From the NCBI RefSeq assembly GCF_023168325.1, contig NZ_AP025688.1, positions 2,914,001-2,978,000 on the forward strand: a stretch of 64,000 bases of DNA. Reading direction: 5' to 3'. A model generated the notes under the pieces. That model saw only the letters and a program-made list of their open reading frames with translations. It had not been told where the DNA came from and searched no databases. The DNA comes from Tsukamurella sp. PLM1. GTDB lineage: Bacteria; Actinomycetota; Actinomycetes; Mycobacteriales; Mycobacteriaceae. The position numbers and the translations under genes were made by a program. The stretch's first letter is position 1; the number at the start of each line of letters is the position of its first letter. Shown in pieces: positions 52,878-62,214 of the stretch.

Positions 52878-53662
52878 ATGACCGAACCCCTGGTCAGGTA
52901 CGAGACCCGCGGCGGTGCCGCGTATCTCACGATCGACAGCCCGCACAACCGGAACGCGATCTCGCAGCGGTTGCTCACCGATCTCGCCGCCGGCCTCGAG
53001 CGGGCGGCCGCCGACGACGCCGCGCGCGCCGTGGTGCTCACCCACACCGGGACGACGTTCTGCGCGGGCGCCGATCTCAAGGAAGCGGCCGCTAATGGGG
53101 CAGGAGCGACCCGAAGTCCCGCACCCTGGCGATGATCGGCGCGATGCGCGGGATCATCGAGTGCCCCAAGCCGGTGATCGCCCGGGTCGACGGGCACGTC
53201 CGGGCCGGCGGCTTCGGCCTGATCGGCTCGTGCGACTTCGTCTTCGCGGGCCCCGGGGCGTCGTTCGCGGTCACGGAGACGCGGATCGGCGTCGCACCGG
53301 CGATGGTCTCGCTGGTCCTGCTGCCGCACTTGCCGTCGCGGGTCGCCTCCACATTGCTGCTCACGGGCCGCAAGTTCGACGGTGCCGCCGCCGCCGGCTA
53401 CGGGCTGATCACCGCGGCGGTCGAGGATCCGGCGGCCGCGGTGACGGAGCAGCTCGCCGAGCTGCAGCTGTGCAGCCCGCAGGGCCTGCGGGAGACGAAG
53501 CAGATCCTGTGGCACGACGTGCTCGCGTCGTTCGACGAGCGCGCCGAGGCGCTGGCCGAACAGTCGGCGCGCCTGTTCGGCTCCGCGGAGTCCGTCGAGG
53601 GGATCACCGCGTTCCTGCAGAAGCGCGCGCCGAGCTGGGCCGAACCGGTCTCGGCCGGTTAG
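52878..53662 (+). CDS. Enoyl-CoA hydratase/isomerase, one frameshift
   Basis: Crotonase-fold protein of about 261 residues, probably an AtuE/LiuC-like hydratase acting on the carboxylated product. ISQRLLTDLAAGLERAAAD and TTFCAGADLKEAA form the first oxyanion half, and GHVRAGGFGLIGSCDFVFA the second. VTETRIGVAPAMVSLVLLPH holds the usual catalytic Glu position. The frame breaks at a run of three C at 53110-53112; one added C reads ATPKSRTLAMIGAMRGII. AGGAGT precedes the ATG. The TetR gene follows after eleven bases. Confidence 0.82.
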
Positions 53663-53673
53663 GATTCGCTCCG

Positions 53674-54297
53674 ATGAGTCCCCTCCGCCCGCCCATCCGT
53701 GCGCCCCAGCAGTCCCGCAGCCGGGAGACCCGGCAGCGACTGTTGGAGACCACCATCGCGTCCCTGGCCGTCCGCGGCTGGGGCGCGACCACCGTGGGCA
53801 GCGTCGCGCGTCAGGCCGGGGTGTCGCGCGGCGCCGCGCAGCACCACTTCCCCACCCGCGAGGATCTGATCACCGCGGCGCTGGAGTACATGGGCGAGCA
53901 GCGGATCGCGCAGGCCCGGCTCGCCGGCGCCGCAGTGCCCGAGGGTCCCGACCGGCCCTACGCGGTCGCCCGGCTGATCGTCGAGTACTACACCGACGAA
54001 CTGTTCAAGGCGGCGCTCCACGTGTGGACCGCTGCGGCCAGCGACGACGATCTCCGTTCGCGCGTTCTCCCGTTCGAGAACAAGTTCTCGCGCGAGGTCT
54101 TCGGCCTCTCGATGGGGATCCTCGGGTTCGACAAGGACGATGCCGAGGCACGGCAGGCCGTGCAGGCCACGCTCGACCTGGCACGTGGCCTGGGCCTGGC
54201 CGACCTGCTGTCCGACGACTCCGCCCGGCGTGAGCAGGTGGTGAACTTCTGGGGTGGCCAGCTCGCCGCCCTGGCCGCCGACCGCGCCTCGCGCTGA
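53674..54297 (+). CDS. TetR family transcriptional regulator, likely AtuR-type
   Basis: 207-residue repressor with an N-terminal helix-turn-helix (TTVGSVARQAGVSRGAAQHHF, shown as TTVGSVARQAGVSRGAAQ plus HHF) and a ligand-binding C-terminal domain. As last gene of the operon it most likely represses the operon by binding the inverted repeat at 44382-44403, and is released by an acyl-CoA or terpenoid intermediate; P. aeruginosa AtuR acts in this way. Those two points are inference. It converges on recG with ten bases between. Confidence 0.88.
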   Translation: MSPLRPPIRAPQQSRSRETRQRLLETTIASLAVRGWGATTVGSVARQAGVSRGAAQHHFPTREDLITAALEYMGEQRIAQARLAGAAVPEGPDRPYAVARLIVEYYTDELFKAALHVWTAAASDDDLRSRVLPFENKFSREVFGLSMGILGFDKDDAEARQAVQATLDLARGLGLADLLSDDSARREQVVNFWGGQLAALAADRASR

Positions 54298-54307
54298 TAC
54301 CGCTCGG

Positions 54308-56669
54308 CTACGCCTTGTCGAGGTAGTCGCCCCGGTCCCCGCCGAGGATGACCTCGTTCATCGCACGCAGAGCGGGATGATCCACCAGTTCCGGGTCCTC
54401 ACCGACGATCTCGTACGCGAGATCGCGGGCTGCGGCGAGCACGTCACCGTCCTGCGCGAGGTCCAGGAAGCTCAGCCGCCGCGCGAGGCCGGACTGGTCG
54501 ACGCCCAGGATGTCGCCGAAGCCCCGGTACTCGAGATCCAGCTGGGCGAGGGCGAACCCGTCCACGGTGTCCGCGACCGCGTGCAGCCGCCCCAGGGTCC
54601 GCTCCGACCCACTCGCGGTGATCAGCAGACACAGCCCCGGTAGCCCGCCGCGGCCGACGCGGCCGCGGAGCTGATGCAGCTGACTGATGCCGAACCGGTC
54701 GGCGTCGCGGACCACCATCGTGGTCGCATTCGCGACGTCGACGCCGACCTCGATCACGGTGGTGGCCACCAGGATGTCGATCTCGCCGGCGGCGAACGCC
54801 GCCATGATCTCCGACTTCTCCTCGGCGGGAAGCCGCCCGTGCAGCAGCGCGATCCGGTGCTCCCAGCGGACCCGCCGCCAGCTCGTCGTACATCTCGATC
54901 GCGGACACCGACTGCGGCTTCTTCTCCTCGTCGGGCTCGGGTTCACCACGCCCCGAGGCACTCCCGGCGGCCCTTCCGCCGTCGCCGCCGGGCGCGGCGA
55001 CCTTGTCGAAGTCGTAGTCCTCGTCCGTGAACGAGGCCTTGGCCTGCTCCCCCGTGGCGTCGTCACCGATGCGGGCGCACACCACGTACACCTGCCGGCC
55101 GGAGCGCACCTCCTCGTCGACGCGCGCCCACGCGCGGTCCAGCCAGCCGGGCTTCTCGACCGGCACGACGGACGTCTGGATCGGCTGACGGCCGCGCGGC
55201 AGCTCCCGCAGCACCGACGTCGCCATGTCGCCGAACTGCGCGAGCGCGACCGTGCGCGGGATCGGCGTCGCCGTCATCACCAGCAGGTGCGGCATCGACT
55301 CTTCCCGACTACCCTCTCCGGCACCCTTGCGCCGCAGCCGGTCGCGCTGCTCGACGCCGAACCGGTGCTGCTCGTCGACCACCACCAGCCCGAGGCGGAA
55401 GAACTCCACGGTGTCCTCGAGCAGCGCGTGCGTGCCGATCACGATCCCGGCCTCGCCGGTCACGATGCGCAGGAGCGCTGCCCGTCGCTGCTTGACGGTC
55501 ATCGAACCCGTCAGCAGGGTCACCGTCGTCGCCGCGTCCGCGGCGCCCAACTGACCCGCCTCGGCGAGATCGCCCAGCATCTTCGTGATCGACAGGAGGT
55601 GCTGCGTCGCAAGCACTTCCGTGGGCGCCAGCAACACGGCCTGGTAGCCGGCATCCACGGCGGCGAGCATCGCCAGGAGCGCCACCAGTGTCTTGCCGGA
55701 GCCGACCTCGCCCTGCAGCAGCCGCGTCATGGGGTGATCGCGGGCCATGTCGCCGAGGATCTCGGCCAGCACGTCCTCCTGGCCCGTGGTGAGCGCGAAC
55801 GGGAGCCGCTCGCGCAGGCCGGCCTGCAGCGGACCGTCGGGGGCGTGCAGCGGCGGCGCACCGACGGTGCCGACGTCGTGCGCCCGGCGCGCGAGCGCCG
55901 TCTCGATGGCGACGGCCTCGTCGAACGCGAGCCGCCGCTTGGCCTGCTCGACCTGAGCCCTGCCGTCGGGCTTGTGCGCGGCGCGCACCGCGTCGTCGAG
56001 GCTCATGAGCCCGTGCAGCGCGAGGAACGCGGGCGGCAGCGATTCGGGCACCGGCGCGAGCCGCCCCAGGACGCTGTCCACCAGCGAGAGGATCAGCCAG
56101 GTGGGAAGGTTCTTGGTGCCGTGGTAGATCGGCACGGTGGGCTGCATGAGCAGGCTCAGGTCGGCGTGTTTGAGCCGCTTCGACCCTGCCTTGGTGGTGC
56201 CGGACTCGCTCTCCGCCAGCGCCTGCGCGGACGTGATCGTCCTGTCCGGGAGGAGGATCCAGTCGGGGTGGGTCAGCTGCAGCTTCCCGTTGAACTCGCC
56301 GAGCTTGCCGATCAGCAGCAGCTGACGATCCGGCTGGATCGGCTTGGGGAGGTAGTTGAAGAACGTCACCTCGTAGGCGCGGACCTTGTTGACCACCTGC
56401 GCCTTCCACATCTTCTTGCCGCGGTGGTGCGCACGCGGCGGCGTGATCGCCGTGACGGTGCCGATCACCACCACTTCGTCGCCGATGCGGGGCTCGGAGC
56501 GGCGCGTACCGTCGTCCTCGACCGCCCCGCCCTCGTACCGGAAGGGGAAATGCCGCAGCAGGTCCCCCACAGTGACCAGCCCGAGCTCGGCGGCCGCGAG
56601 ATCCGCCATCTCCGGGTGGATCGCCTCCGCCAGCGGGGTGTGCAGTGCGAGGTCCCGCGCAGCGCTCAT
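54308..56669 (-). CDS. recG: ATP-dependent DNA helicase RecG, one frameshift
   Basis: Branch-migration helicase of about 787 residues that reverses stalled forks. The N-terminal wedge domain includes DEVVVIGTVTAITPPRAHHR, Walker A is LLQGEVGSGKTLVALLAMLA, the DEQH box is GLVVVDEQHRFGVEQRDR, and the C-terminal motif is ISQLHQLRGRVGRGGLPGLC. A Gly/Pro/Glu-rich insert (GGDGGRAAGSASGRGEPEPD) interrupts the second RecA lobe. The frame changes at 54871-54879, where one base seems extra, between EMYDELA and RVRWEHRIALLHGRL. The ATG at 56669 overlaps the stop of the DAK gene. Counterpart of Rv2973c. Confidence 0.92.
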
Positions 56670-58330
56670 TCGACGCCGATCTCCATCACGCTCGCGGTCT
56701 GTCCGCCCCGGTAGCCGATCACCTCGACCTCTGGTCGGTCCGGGCGCAGGGCGGCGCTCACCCGGTCGGGGAAGTCGCCGTCGCCCGCGTCGCCCAGGAG
56801 CACCGTCACCATGTCGCCGCCGGTGGCCAGCAGGAGCTCGGCCAGGGCCTCGCCCGCCGAGTACTGATCCTCCTCGAGCACCACCACCTCGCCGCCGACC
56901 ATGCCGAGGTAGTCCCCGGGGCCGCACGGGCCGAGGATCGTGAGTGCGTCCTCGGTGACGGCCACGACGGAGCCGCACCGCGCGCCGGCCGCGGCCTCCG
57001 CCATCGAGTAGGTGTCGTCGGCGGCGTGACCGTTCGGCTCGTGGACGGCGAGCGCCGCGATCGCCTGCACCATCGACGACGTGGGCAGCAGCGTCACCAG
57101 CACCCCCGATTCGCGCGAGCGTGCGGCGACCGCCAGCAGCTCGGGGGTGGGCAGCGCACCGTTCGGCATCAGCAGCACCTCGCGGCCCTCGAACCGGTGC
57201 AGCGCCGCCAGCAGCTCCGCGTGGGTCATCCCCGCGTCGCACCGGATGACCTCGGCGCCCGCCTCGGCGAACAGGTCGGCGGCACCGTCGCCCGAGACGA
57301 GCGCGACGATCGCGCGGGGCGCGTCCAGCAGTGCCTGCAGCGGCGTCTCGGTGTGGCCGGTCTCCTGCAACACGTTGACGGCGATGCTCCGCAGCTTCCC
57401 GTGCGCGAGGCCGGCCTGGATGGCGCGGCCCGGCTCCGTCGTGTGGGTGTGCACCGACCAGGTGGCCACGGGTCCGGGTCCGCGGCCGCCACGACGACCA
57501 CCGAGTCGCCGAAGGTCTGCAACTCGTCACGCAGCCGGGTGGCCGCAGCCTCCGTGGCGTCGGGCAGCAGATACATCACCTCGTAGTCGGCGTGCGGGCC
57601 GCGGGGCGGATCCTCGTGGCCGTGCGCATGCCCGACGGTGCCGTCGGGCGCGACGTGCACGTGCACGTGCGGGGCGCTCTGCCGGGTGAAGCGCGGGCGC
57701 TCGGCCGCCGCGCCCGCGGTGACCTCGACGAGCGCGTCGAGCAGCACGAGCAGGCCGCGGCCCCCGGCGTCGACCACGCCGGCGTCGGCGTTGACCGACA
57801 ACTGCTCCCGGGTGCGCAACAACGCGTCGAAGGCCGTGTCCGCGGCGCCGCGCGCACGCGCCGAGGTCGCCCCCGGCGGCGAGGGCCGCGCCGGCACCGT
57901 CGGACGCGCCGCGCAGGACGGAGAGGATGGTGCCCTCGACGGGCGCGGCGACGGCCGCGGTCACCAGCTCGGTGGCCGACCGCAGGCCCTCCGCCAGGCC
58001 CGCCGCGGTGAGGTCCGCGTCCTCCCCCAGCTGCGCCGCGACGCCGCGCATGATCTGGGAGACGATCACGCCGGAGTTGCCGCGGGCACCGGCGACGGCA
58101 CCCGCCACCGTCGCGCGGGCCACCGCGTGCGGCCCTTCCCGACGGTCCGCCTCTTCCGCGGCGCGTGCGGCCGCGCGCAGTGTGACCAGCATGTTCGTGC
58201 CTGTGTCGGCGTCGGCGACCGGGAACACGTTGAGGGCGTTGATCTCGTCGACGGCGCGTTCGAGCCCGAGCACGGCACGGCGGAGCCAGGCCACCACCAC
58301 ACGGCCGTCCTCCGGATTCGGTCCCGTCAC
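56666..58330 (-). CDS. DAK2/FakA-like kinase domain protein, two frameshifts
   Basis: Protein of about 555 residues, counterpart of Rv2974c, with an N-terminal DhaL-type ATP-binding domain and a C-terminal DegV-like domain, the layout of fatty-acid kinase FakA. The Mg-ATP loop is NVFPVADADTGTNMLVTLR, then ATVAGAVAGARGNSGVIVSQ and AGVVDAGGRGLLVLLDALVE. Frame changes occur at 57870-57874 (one C extra) and at 57470-57472 (one G missing). The GTG at 58330 was chosen because TAGGCT lies seven bases upstream; an in-frame GTG at 58351 would overlap that element. A DegV-type partner (FakB-like) is encoded at 34419-35271. Confidence 0.82.
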
Positions 58331-58337
58331 GCCCGCC

Positions 58338-58343
58338 AGCCTA
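58338..58343 (-). promoter_or_regulatory. Leaderless -10 element of the DAK-recG operon
   Basis: TAGGCT on the minus strand ends seven bases before the GTG at 58330. Confidence 0.5.
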
Positions 58344-58380
58344 GTGGGCACGTCCGACGGGGACCGGCGCCCGGCGCGGT

Positions 58381-58409
58381 TTGGTCGATACCCTGCGCTC
58401 CGCTATGCT
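58381..58409 (+). promoter_or_regulatory. Promoter of rpmB
   Basis: TTGGTC (58381-58386) and TATGCT (58404-58409) are separated by exactly 17 bases. A leader of about 85 bases precedes the rpmB start, unlike the leaderless genes around it. Confidence 0.6.
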
Positions 58410-58500
58410 TGCAGGGTTGCCTCGCGTCCGGGCGTGTGATCGACATGTCCGCACCGGCGGGGCGAAACACAGTTTTCAACGATACGAGGAGTACACGACT

Positions 58501-58692
58501 ATGGCTGCCGTCTGCGACGTCTGCGACAAGGGCCCCGGCTTCGGTAAGTCGGTCTCGCACTCGCATCGGCGTACCAACCGCCGGTGGAACCCGAACATCC
58601 AGACCGTGCGCGCCCAGATCGCGCCCGGCCAGACCCGGCGCCTGAACGTGTGCACCTCGTGCATCAAGGCTGGCAAGGTCGTTCGCGGCTAG
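58501..58692 (+). CDS. rpmB: 50S ribosomal protein L28, zinc-binding form
   Basis: 63-residue large-subunit protein. [20 protein letters not shown] and [14 protein letters not shown] are diagnostic. It keeps both Cys pairs (CDVC near the N-terminus, CTSC near the C-terminus), so it is the zinc-containing form; many actinobacteria also have a zinc-free paralogue induced by zinc limitation. GAGGAG lies upstream of the ATG at 58501. Single gene, ended by a strong terminator. Confidence 0.95.
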   Translation: MAAVCDVCDKGPGFGKSVSHSHRRTNRRWNPNIQTVRAQIAPGQTRRLNVCTSCIKAGKVVRG

Positions 58693-58710
58693 TTCGCGAG
58701 AACGCTTTCG

Positions 58711-58746
58711 CAAGGAGCCCGTGGCCGTCCGGCCACGGGCTTCTTG
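58711..58746 (+). terminator. Intrinsic terminator of rpmB
   Basis: GCCCGTGGCC and GGCCACGGGC form a perfect 10-bp stem with the four-base loop GTCC, and the flanks (CAAGGA / TTCTTG) extend pairing to 16 bp with one G-T pair. TTCTT follows the perfect stem. It ends just before the stop of the convergent ung gene and could serve both. Confidence 0.85.
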
Positions 58747-58750
58747 CGCG

Positions 58751-59446
58751 TCAGCGGACCTGCGCGAGGTGCGGCAGGCGCCAGTCGACCGGCTCGGCGC
58801 CGAGCGCCGTCAGCGCCTCGTTGGCGCGGGAGAACGGCCGCGAGCCGAAGAATCCGCGTGCGGCGGACAGCGGCGACGGGTGCACCGACTCGATCCGCGG
58901 CACGGCGCCGAGTCGCTTCCCCAGCGACGCGGCGTCGCGCCCCCACAGGATCGCCACCAGGGGCGCGTCGCGCTCCACGAGCGCGTCGATCGCCCGCTCC
59001 GTGACCTTCTCCCAGCCCTTCCCGCGGTGCGAGGCGGCCTCGCCCGGGCGTACCGTCAGCACGCGGTTGAGCAGGAGCACCCCCTGGCGCGCCCACGGCG
59101 ACAGGTCGCCGTTCGCGGGAAGCGGCAGCTCGAGATCCTCGCAGTACTCACGAAAGATGTTCTGCAAGCTGCGCGGGATCGGCCGCACGGACGCGTCCAC
59201 GGAGAACGACAGGCCCACCGGGTGCCCCGGCGTGGGGTACGGGTCCTGCCCCACGATCAGCACCCGCACGTCGTCGAACGGCTGCTTGAACGCGCGCAGC
59301 ACGTTCGCGCCCGCGGGCAGGTACTCGCGGCCCGCCGCGATCTCGGCGCGCAGGAAGTCCCCCATCGCGGCGATGTCGCCCGCCACCGGCTCGAGTGCCC
59401 GCGCCCAGCCCGCCTCGACGGTCTCCGCCAGTGGTCTCGCCGTCAT
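58751..59446 (-). CDS. ung: Uracil-DNA glycosylase, family 1
   Basis: 231-residue enzyme that removes uracil from DNA. The water-activating loop is [20 protein letters not shown] and the minor-groove loop is [33 protein letters not shown] and [19 protein letters not shown] are also conserved. The ATG at 59446 has GGGGAGGG upstream and overlaps the thiL stop (ATGA). Counterpart of Rv2976c. Confidence 0.96.
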   Translation of the reverse strand: MTARPLAETVEAGWARALEPVAGDIAAMGDFLRAEIAAGREYLPAGANVLRAFKQPFDDVRVLIVGQDPYPTPGHPVGLSFSVDASVRPIPRSLQNIFREYCEDLELPLPANGDLSPWARQGVLLLNRVLTVRPGEAASHRGKGWEKVTERAIDALVERDAPLVAILWGRDAASLGKRLGAVPRIESVHPSPLSAARGFFGSRPFSRANEALTALGAEPVDWRLPHLAQVR

Positions 59447-60456
59447 CGGCCCTCCCCGGATTCGTCGAACGTGTTCCAGCCGCCCACCTCGGGCCCCGTC
59501 TCGCCGTCGACGGTGACCGTGCCCACCGGCAGGGCGCCGGGCCCGGCCGCGGTGCCGATCGCCCGCCACCCCGCCGGGAGCTCCGCCCCGGCGGGGAAGG
59601 TCGCGAGCAGGGCGTGGTCCTCGCCGCCCGTGCGGACCCACTGGTCGGCGTCGGCACCCAGTGCGGCGGCGCACGCGCGAAGGTCGGTGTCGGGGGCGAG
59701 CCGCGCACCGTCGAGCTCGATGACGATGCCGGAGGCCCGCGCGACGGCCCGCGCGTCGCGGAGCAGGCCGTCCGAGACGTCGGTGAGCGCGGTGGCCCCG
59801 GCGACGGCGGCCTGCGGTCCCGCAACGAGCGGCGGCACCGGGCAGCGGTGAGTCTCCACGAGGCCCTCGAAGCCGGGCAGCCCGGCGAGCAGCACCGCCA
59901 GCCCCGCCGCCGAGTGCCCCAGCGTGCCGCACACCGCGACCACGTCACCCGGCCGGGCGCCGGACAGCAGGACCGGCGCGCGTCCCTGCAGGTCGCCCAG
60001 CACGGTGACGGCGAGCAACACCTGCTCGGTGCGGACCACGTCGCCGCCCGCGATGGCTCCGCCCGCGTCCGCGGCGCCTCGGGTGATACCGCGGGCGATC
60101 CCGGCGATCACGTCCTCGCCGGTGCCGGCCGGGCAGCCCAGCGTGACGGTGAAGCCCGTGCACACGGCGCCCATCGCGGCGATGTCGGCGGCGTTCTGCG
60201 CGATCGCGCGCCGCCCCACGTGTTCGGGGGTGGTGAGGTCGAACCGGAAGTGCCGGCCCTCGACGAGTGCGTCCGAGGAGACGACCACCCGGCCGTCCGG
60301 CGCGACGACCACCGCGGCGTCGTCGCCGGGGCCCACCGGCACCCGCAGGTCCGGCCGCACGCCGCTGGTCGCCAGCGCGATCACGCCGTCCTCACCCAGC
60401 TGCGCCGCGGTGCGCACGGCGGGGCGCGCGGGGCGGGCCGGATCGGGTGTGGTCAT
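59443..60456 (-). CDS. thiL: Thiamine-monophosphate kinase
   Basis: 337-residue kinase that makes thiamine diphosphate from thiamine monophosphate. [40 protein letters not shown] and [20 protein letters not shown] are the Mg-ATP and dimer motifs; [20 protein letters not shown] holds the second Asp cluster. The ATG at 60456 has a TACCGT -10 seven bases upstream, shared with the divergent DUF3515 gene. Upstream of ung in one operon, as in M. tuberculosis (Rv2977c). Confidence 0.95.
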   Translation of the reverse strand: MTTPDPARPARPAVRTAAQLGEDGVIALATSGVRPDLRVPVGPGDDAAVVVAPDGRVVVSSDALVEGRHFRFDLTTPEHVGRRAIAQNAADIAAMGAVCTGFTVTLGCPAGTGEDVIAGIARGITRGAADAGGAIAGGDVVRTEQVLLAVTVLGDLQGRAPVLLSGARPGDVVAVCGTLGHSAAGLAVLLAGLPGFEGLVETHRCPVPPLVAGPQAAVAGATALTDVSDGLLRDARAVARASGIVIELDGARLAPDTDLRACAAALGADADQWVRTGGEDHALLATFPAGAELPAGWRAIGTAAGPGALPVGTVTVDGETGPEVGGWNTFDESGEGR

Positions 60457-60462
60457 CGCGGC

Positions 60463-60469
60463 TACGGTA
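60463..60469. promoter_or_regulatory. Shared palindromic -10 for two divergent leaderless genes
   Basis: TACGGTA reads as TACGGT on the plus strand and TACCGT on the minus strand. Seven bases separate it from the GTG at 60476 on one side and seven from the ATG at 60456 on the other. No ribosome site exists for either gene. RNA polymerase can start both genes from this one site, but not both at once. Confidence 0.65.
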
Positions 60470-60475
60470 TCGGAC

Positions 60476-61131
60476 GTGAGCGATGCAGACGACGAGACCA
60501 CCCCGGGCCCCAGGACCCGACCACCCGGCGGCGCCGCAGCCCGGCGTTCCTCGCCACAGCCGTGGCCGTGCCCGTGGCGGTCCTCGCCTGCTTCGTCGCG
60601 TTCCTGATCCTGGCCCAGCAGCGCCAGGAGGATGCGCGGGCGACGGCCGAGGCCGGGCATCTGAAGTCGGTCGCGGCACCGTCGTCGGGTGACGCGGCGT
60701 GCGGCGCGCTGCTCGGCGCGCTCCCCGCCGATCTCGGCGGCTTCCAGCGCACCGACACCACCGCTCCGGCAGGGTTCGCGCGCTGGCGCGCCGACAAGGC
60801 CGGCGATGTCGAAGTACGCTGCGGCACCGAGCGCCCCGCCGAACTGACCGCCACGGCCAAGCTGCAGATCGTCAACGGCGTGCAGTGGCTCCAGGCGGTC
60901 CCGCAGGGCGCACCCGCCCCCGACGGCGGCAGCTACTGGACCGCGGTGGACCACCGCCCGTACGTGACGCTCTGGGTGCCCGACGGTGCCGGCACCGCCG
61001 CCGTGCAGGCGGCATCGGACGCGATCACTGCGCACCTGACCGCAGCGTCCTCGACCTGGGGCGCTGATCAGCGCAGGCCGGTGCCGCGGGCGAGCGCCGT
61101 GTCGATGAGCACCGTGAGCAGTTCGGCGTAG
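60476..61131 (+). CDS. DUF3515 family membrane-anchored protein, one or two frameshifts
   Basis: Counterpart of Rv2980: a polar start ([11 protein letters not shown]), one membrane helix ([19 protein letters not shown]) and an extracytoplasmic domain of about 140 residues with Cys in [19 protein letters not shown] and [18 protein letters not shown] and the typical [20 protein letters not shown]. Function unknown. The frame breaks at four C at 60501-60504; one added C gives [20 protein letters not shown]. Adding one G to the run at 61058-61061 would end the protein at a TGA at 61065-61067, next to the ddl stop, instead of the present stop at 61131 inside ddl; I think that shorter end is the true one. 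Confidence 0.75.
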
Positions 61132-62162
61132 GCCACGCCGGATTCGGCGAACATCCGGGGGTACATCGACGTCGACGTGAACCCGGGCATCGTGTTCACC
61201 TCGTTGATCACCGGGCCGTCCGCGGTCTGGAAGAAGTCCACGCGGGCCAGCCCCTGGCAGTCGAAGGCGTGGAAGGCGCGAACCGCGAGGTCGCCGATCA
61301 CGGCCGCCTCGTGCTCGGTGAGGTTCGCCGGGACCGTGTACTGCGCGCGGTCGTCGAGGTACTTGGTCTCGAAGTCGTAGAAGGCGTGCTCCGCGTCGGC
61401 GGCCATCTCGATCTCGGCGATCGCCGAGGCGCAGACGGTGCCGTCCGGTCGCTCGAGGACGCCGATCTCGACCTCGCGGCCGATGACGGCGGCTTCGATG
61501 ATCACCTTCGGATCCCACCTGCGGGCCTCCGCGATCGCGGCGCCGAGCTCCGCCAGGTCGGTCACGCGGGTGATGCCGATGGACGAGCCGCCGCGGGCGG
61601 GCTTGACGAACAGCGGCAGCCCCAGCCGGTGCAACACCTCGGGGGGCACCTCGGTGTCGCGCTGGCGCAGCACGTGGAAGTCTCCGACGGGCAGTCCCTC
61701 GGCCGCGAGCAGCTTCTTCGCGAACTCCTTGTCCATGCCGGCTGCGGAGGCGAGCACGCCCGCGCCCACGTACGGCGCCCCGACCATCTCCAGCAGCCCC
61801 TGCAGGGTGCCGTCCTCGCCGTACGGGCCGTGCAGGACGGGGAAGACCACGTCGACGTCGCCGAGCACCGTGCCGGCGGCGTCCGCGTCCACCGATACCA
61901 GTTCGGCACCCGCGGCACCGGGGAGCAGCGTCAGGTCGCTCGGCCCCTCCGGCACGCTCGGGAGGCTCCGGCCGGAGAACGTGAGCGCCTTCGAGTCGGC
62001 GTGGGAGAGCACCCAGGAGCCGGCCCGGGTGATGCCGACGGGCACGACGTCGTAGCGGTCGGGGTCGAGATGGGCGAGGATGCTGCCCGCCGATACGCAC
62101 GAGACCGCATGCTCGCTGCTGCGCCCGCCGAAGACCACTGCCACCCTGATTCGCTCCGTCAC
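61068..62162 (-). CDS. ddl: D-alanine--D-alanine ligase
   Basis: ATP-grasp ligase of 364 residues that makes D-Ala-D-Ala for peptidoglycan. [60 protein letters not shown] and [20 protein letters not shown] are the substrate, ATP and metal motifs. The Tyr of the omega-loop triad is present in [19 protein letters not shown]. The GTG at 62162 has TAAGGT eight bases upstream, so it is probably leaderless. Counterpart of Rv2981c (ddlA), a target of cycloserine. Confidence 0.96.
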   Translation of the reverse strand: MTERIRVAVVFGGRSSEHAVSCVSAGSILAHLDPDRYDVVPVGITRAGSWVLSHADSKALTFSGRSLPSVPEGPSDLTLLPGAAGAELVSVDADAAGTVLGDVDVVFPVLHGPYGEDGTLQGLLEMVGAPYVGAGVLASAAGMDKEFAKKLLAAEGLPVGDFHVLRQRDTEVPPEVLHRLGLPLFVKPARGGSSIGITRVTDLAELGAAIAEARRWDPKVIIEAAVIGREVEIGVLERPDGTVCASAIAEIEMAADAEHAFYDFETKYLDDRAQYTVPANLTEHEAAVIGDLAVRAFHAFDCQGLARVDFFQTADGPVINEVNTMPGFTSTSMYPRMFAESGVAYAELLTVLIDTALARGTGLR

Positions 62163-62170
62163 GGTCGCCC

Positions 62171-62176
62171 ACCTTA
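62171..62176 (-). promoter_or_regulatory. Leaderless -10 element of ddl
   Basis: TAAGGT on the minus strand ends eight bases before the GTG at 62162. The sequence AAGGTGG could also act as a weak ribosome site if transcription starts further upstream from gpsA. Confidence 0.4.
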
Positions 62177-62214
62177 CGTTGCGGCCCGGAGCGGGGCCAT
62201 GCGGTTGCCCTGGC

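Noticed and set aside
1119-61061. Programmed ribosomal frameshifting as an explanation for the frame breaks
   Set aside because: The sites share no slippery heptamer or downstream structure, occur in about 20 unrelated genes, and go in both directions. Sequencing error is simpler.
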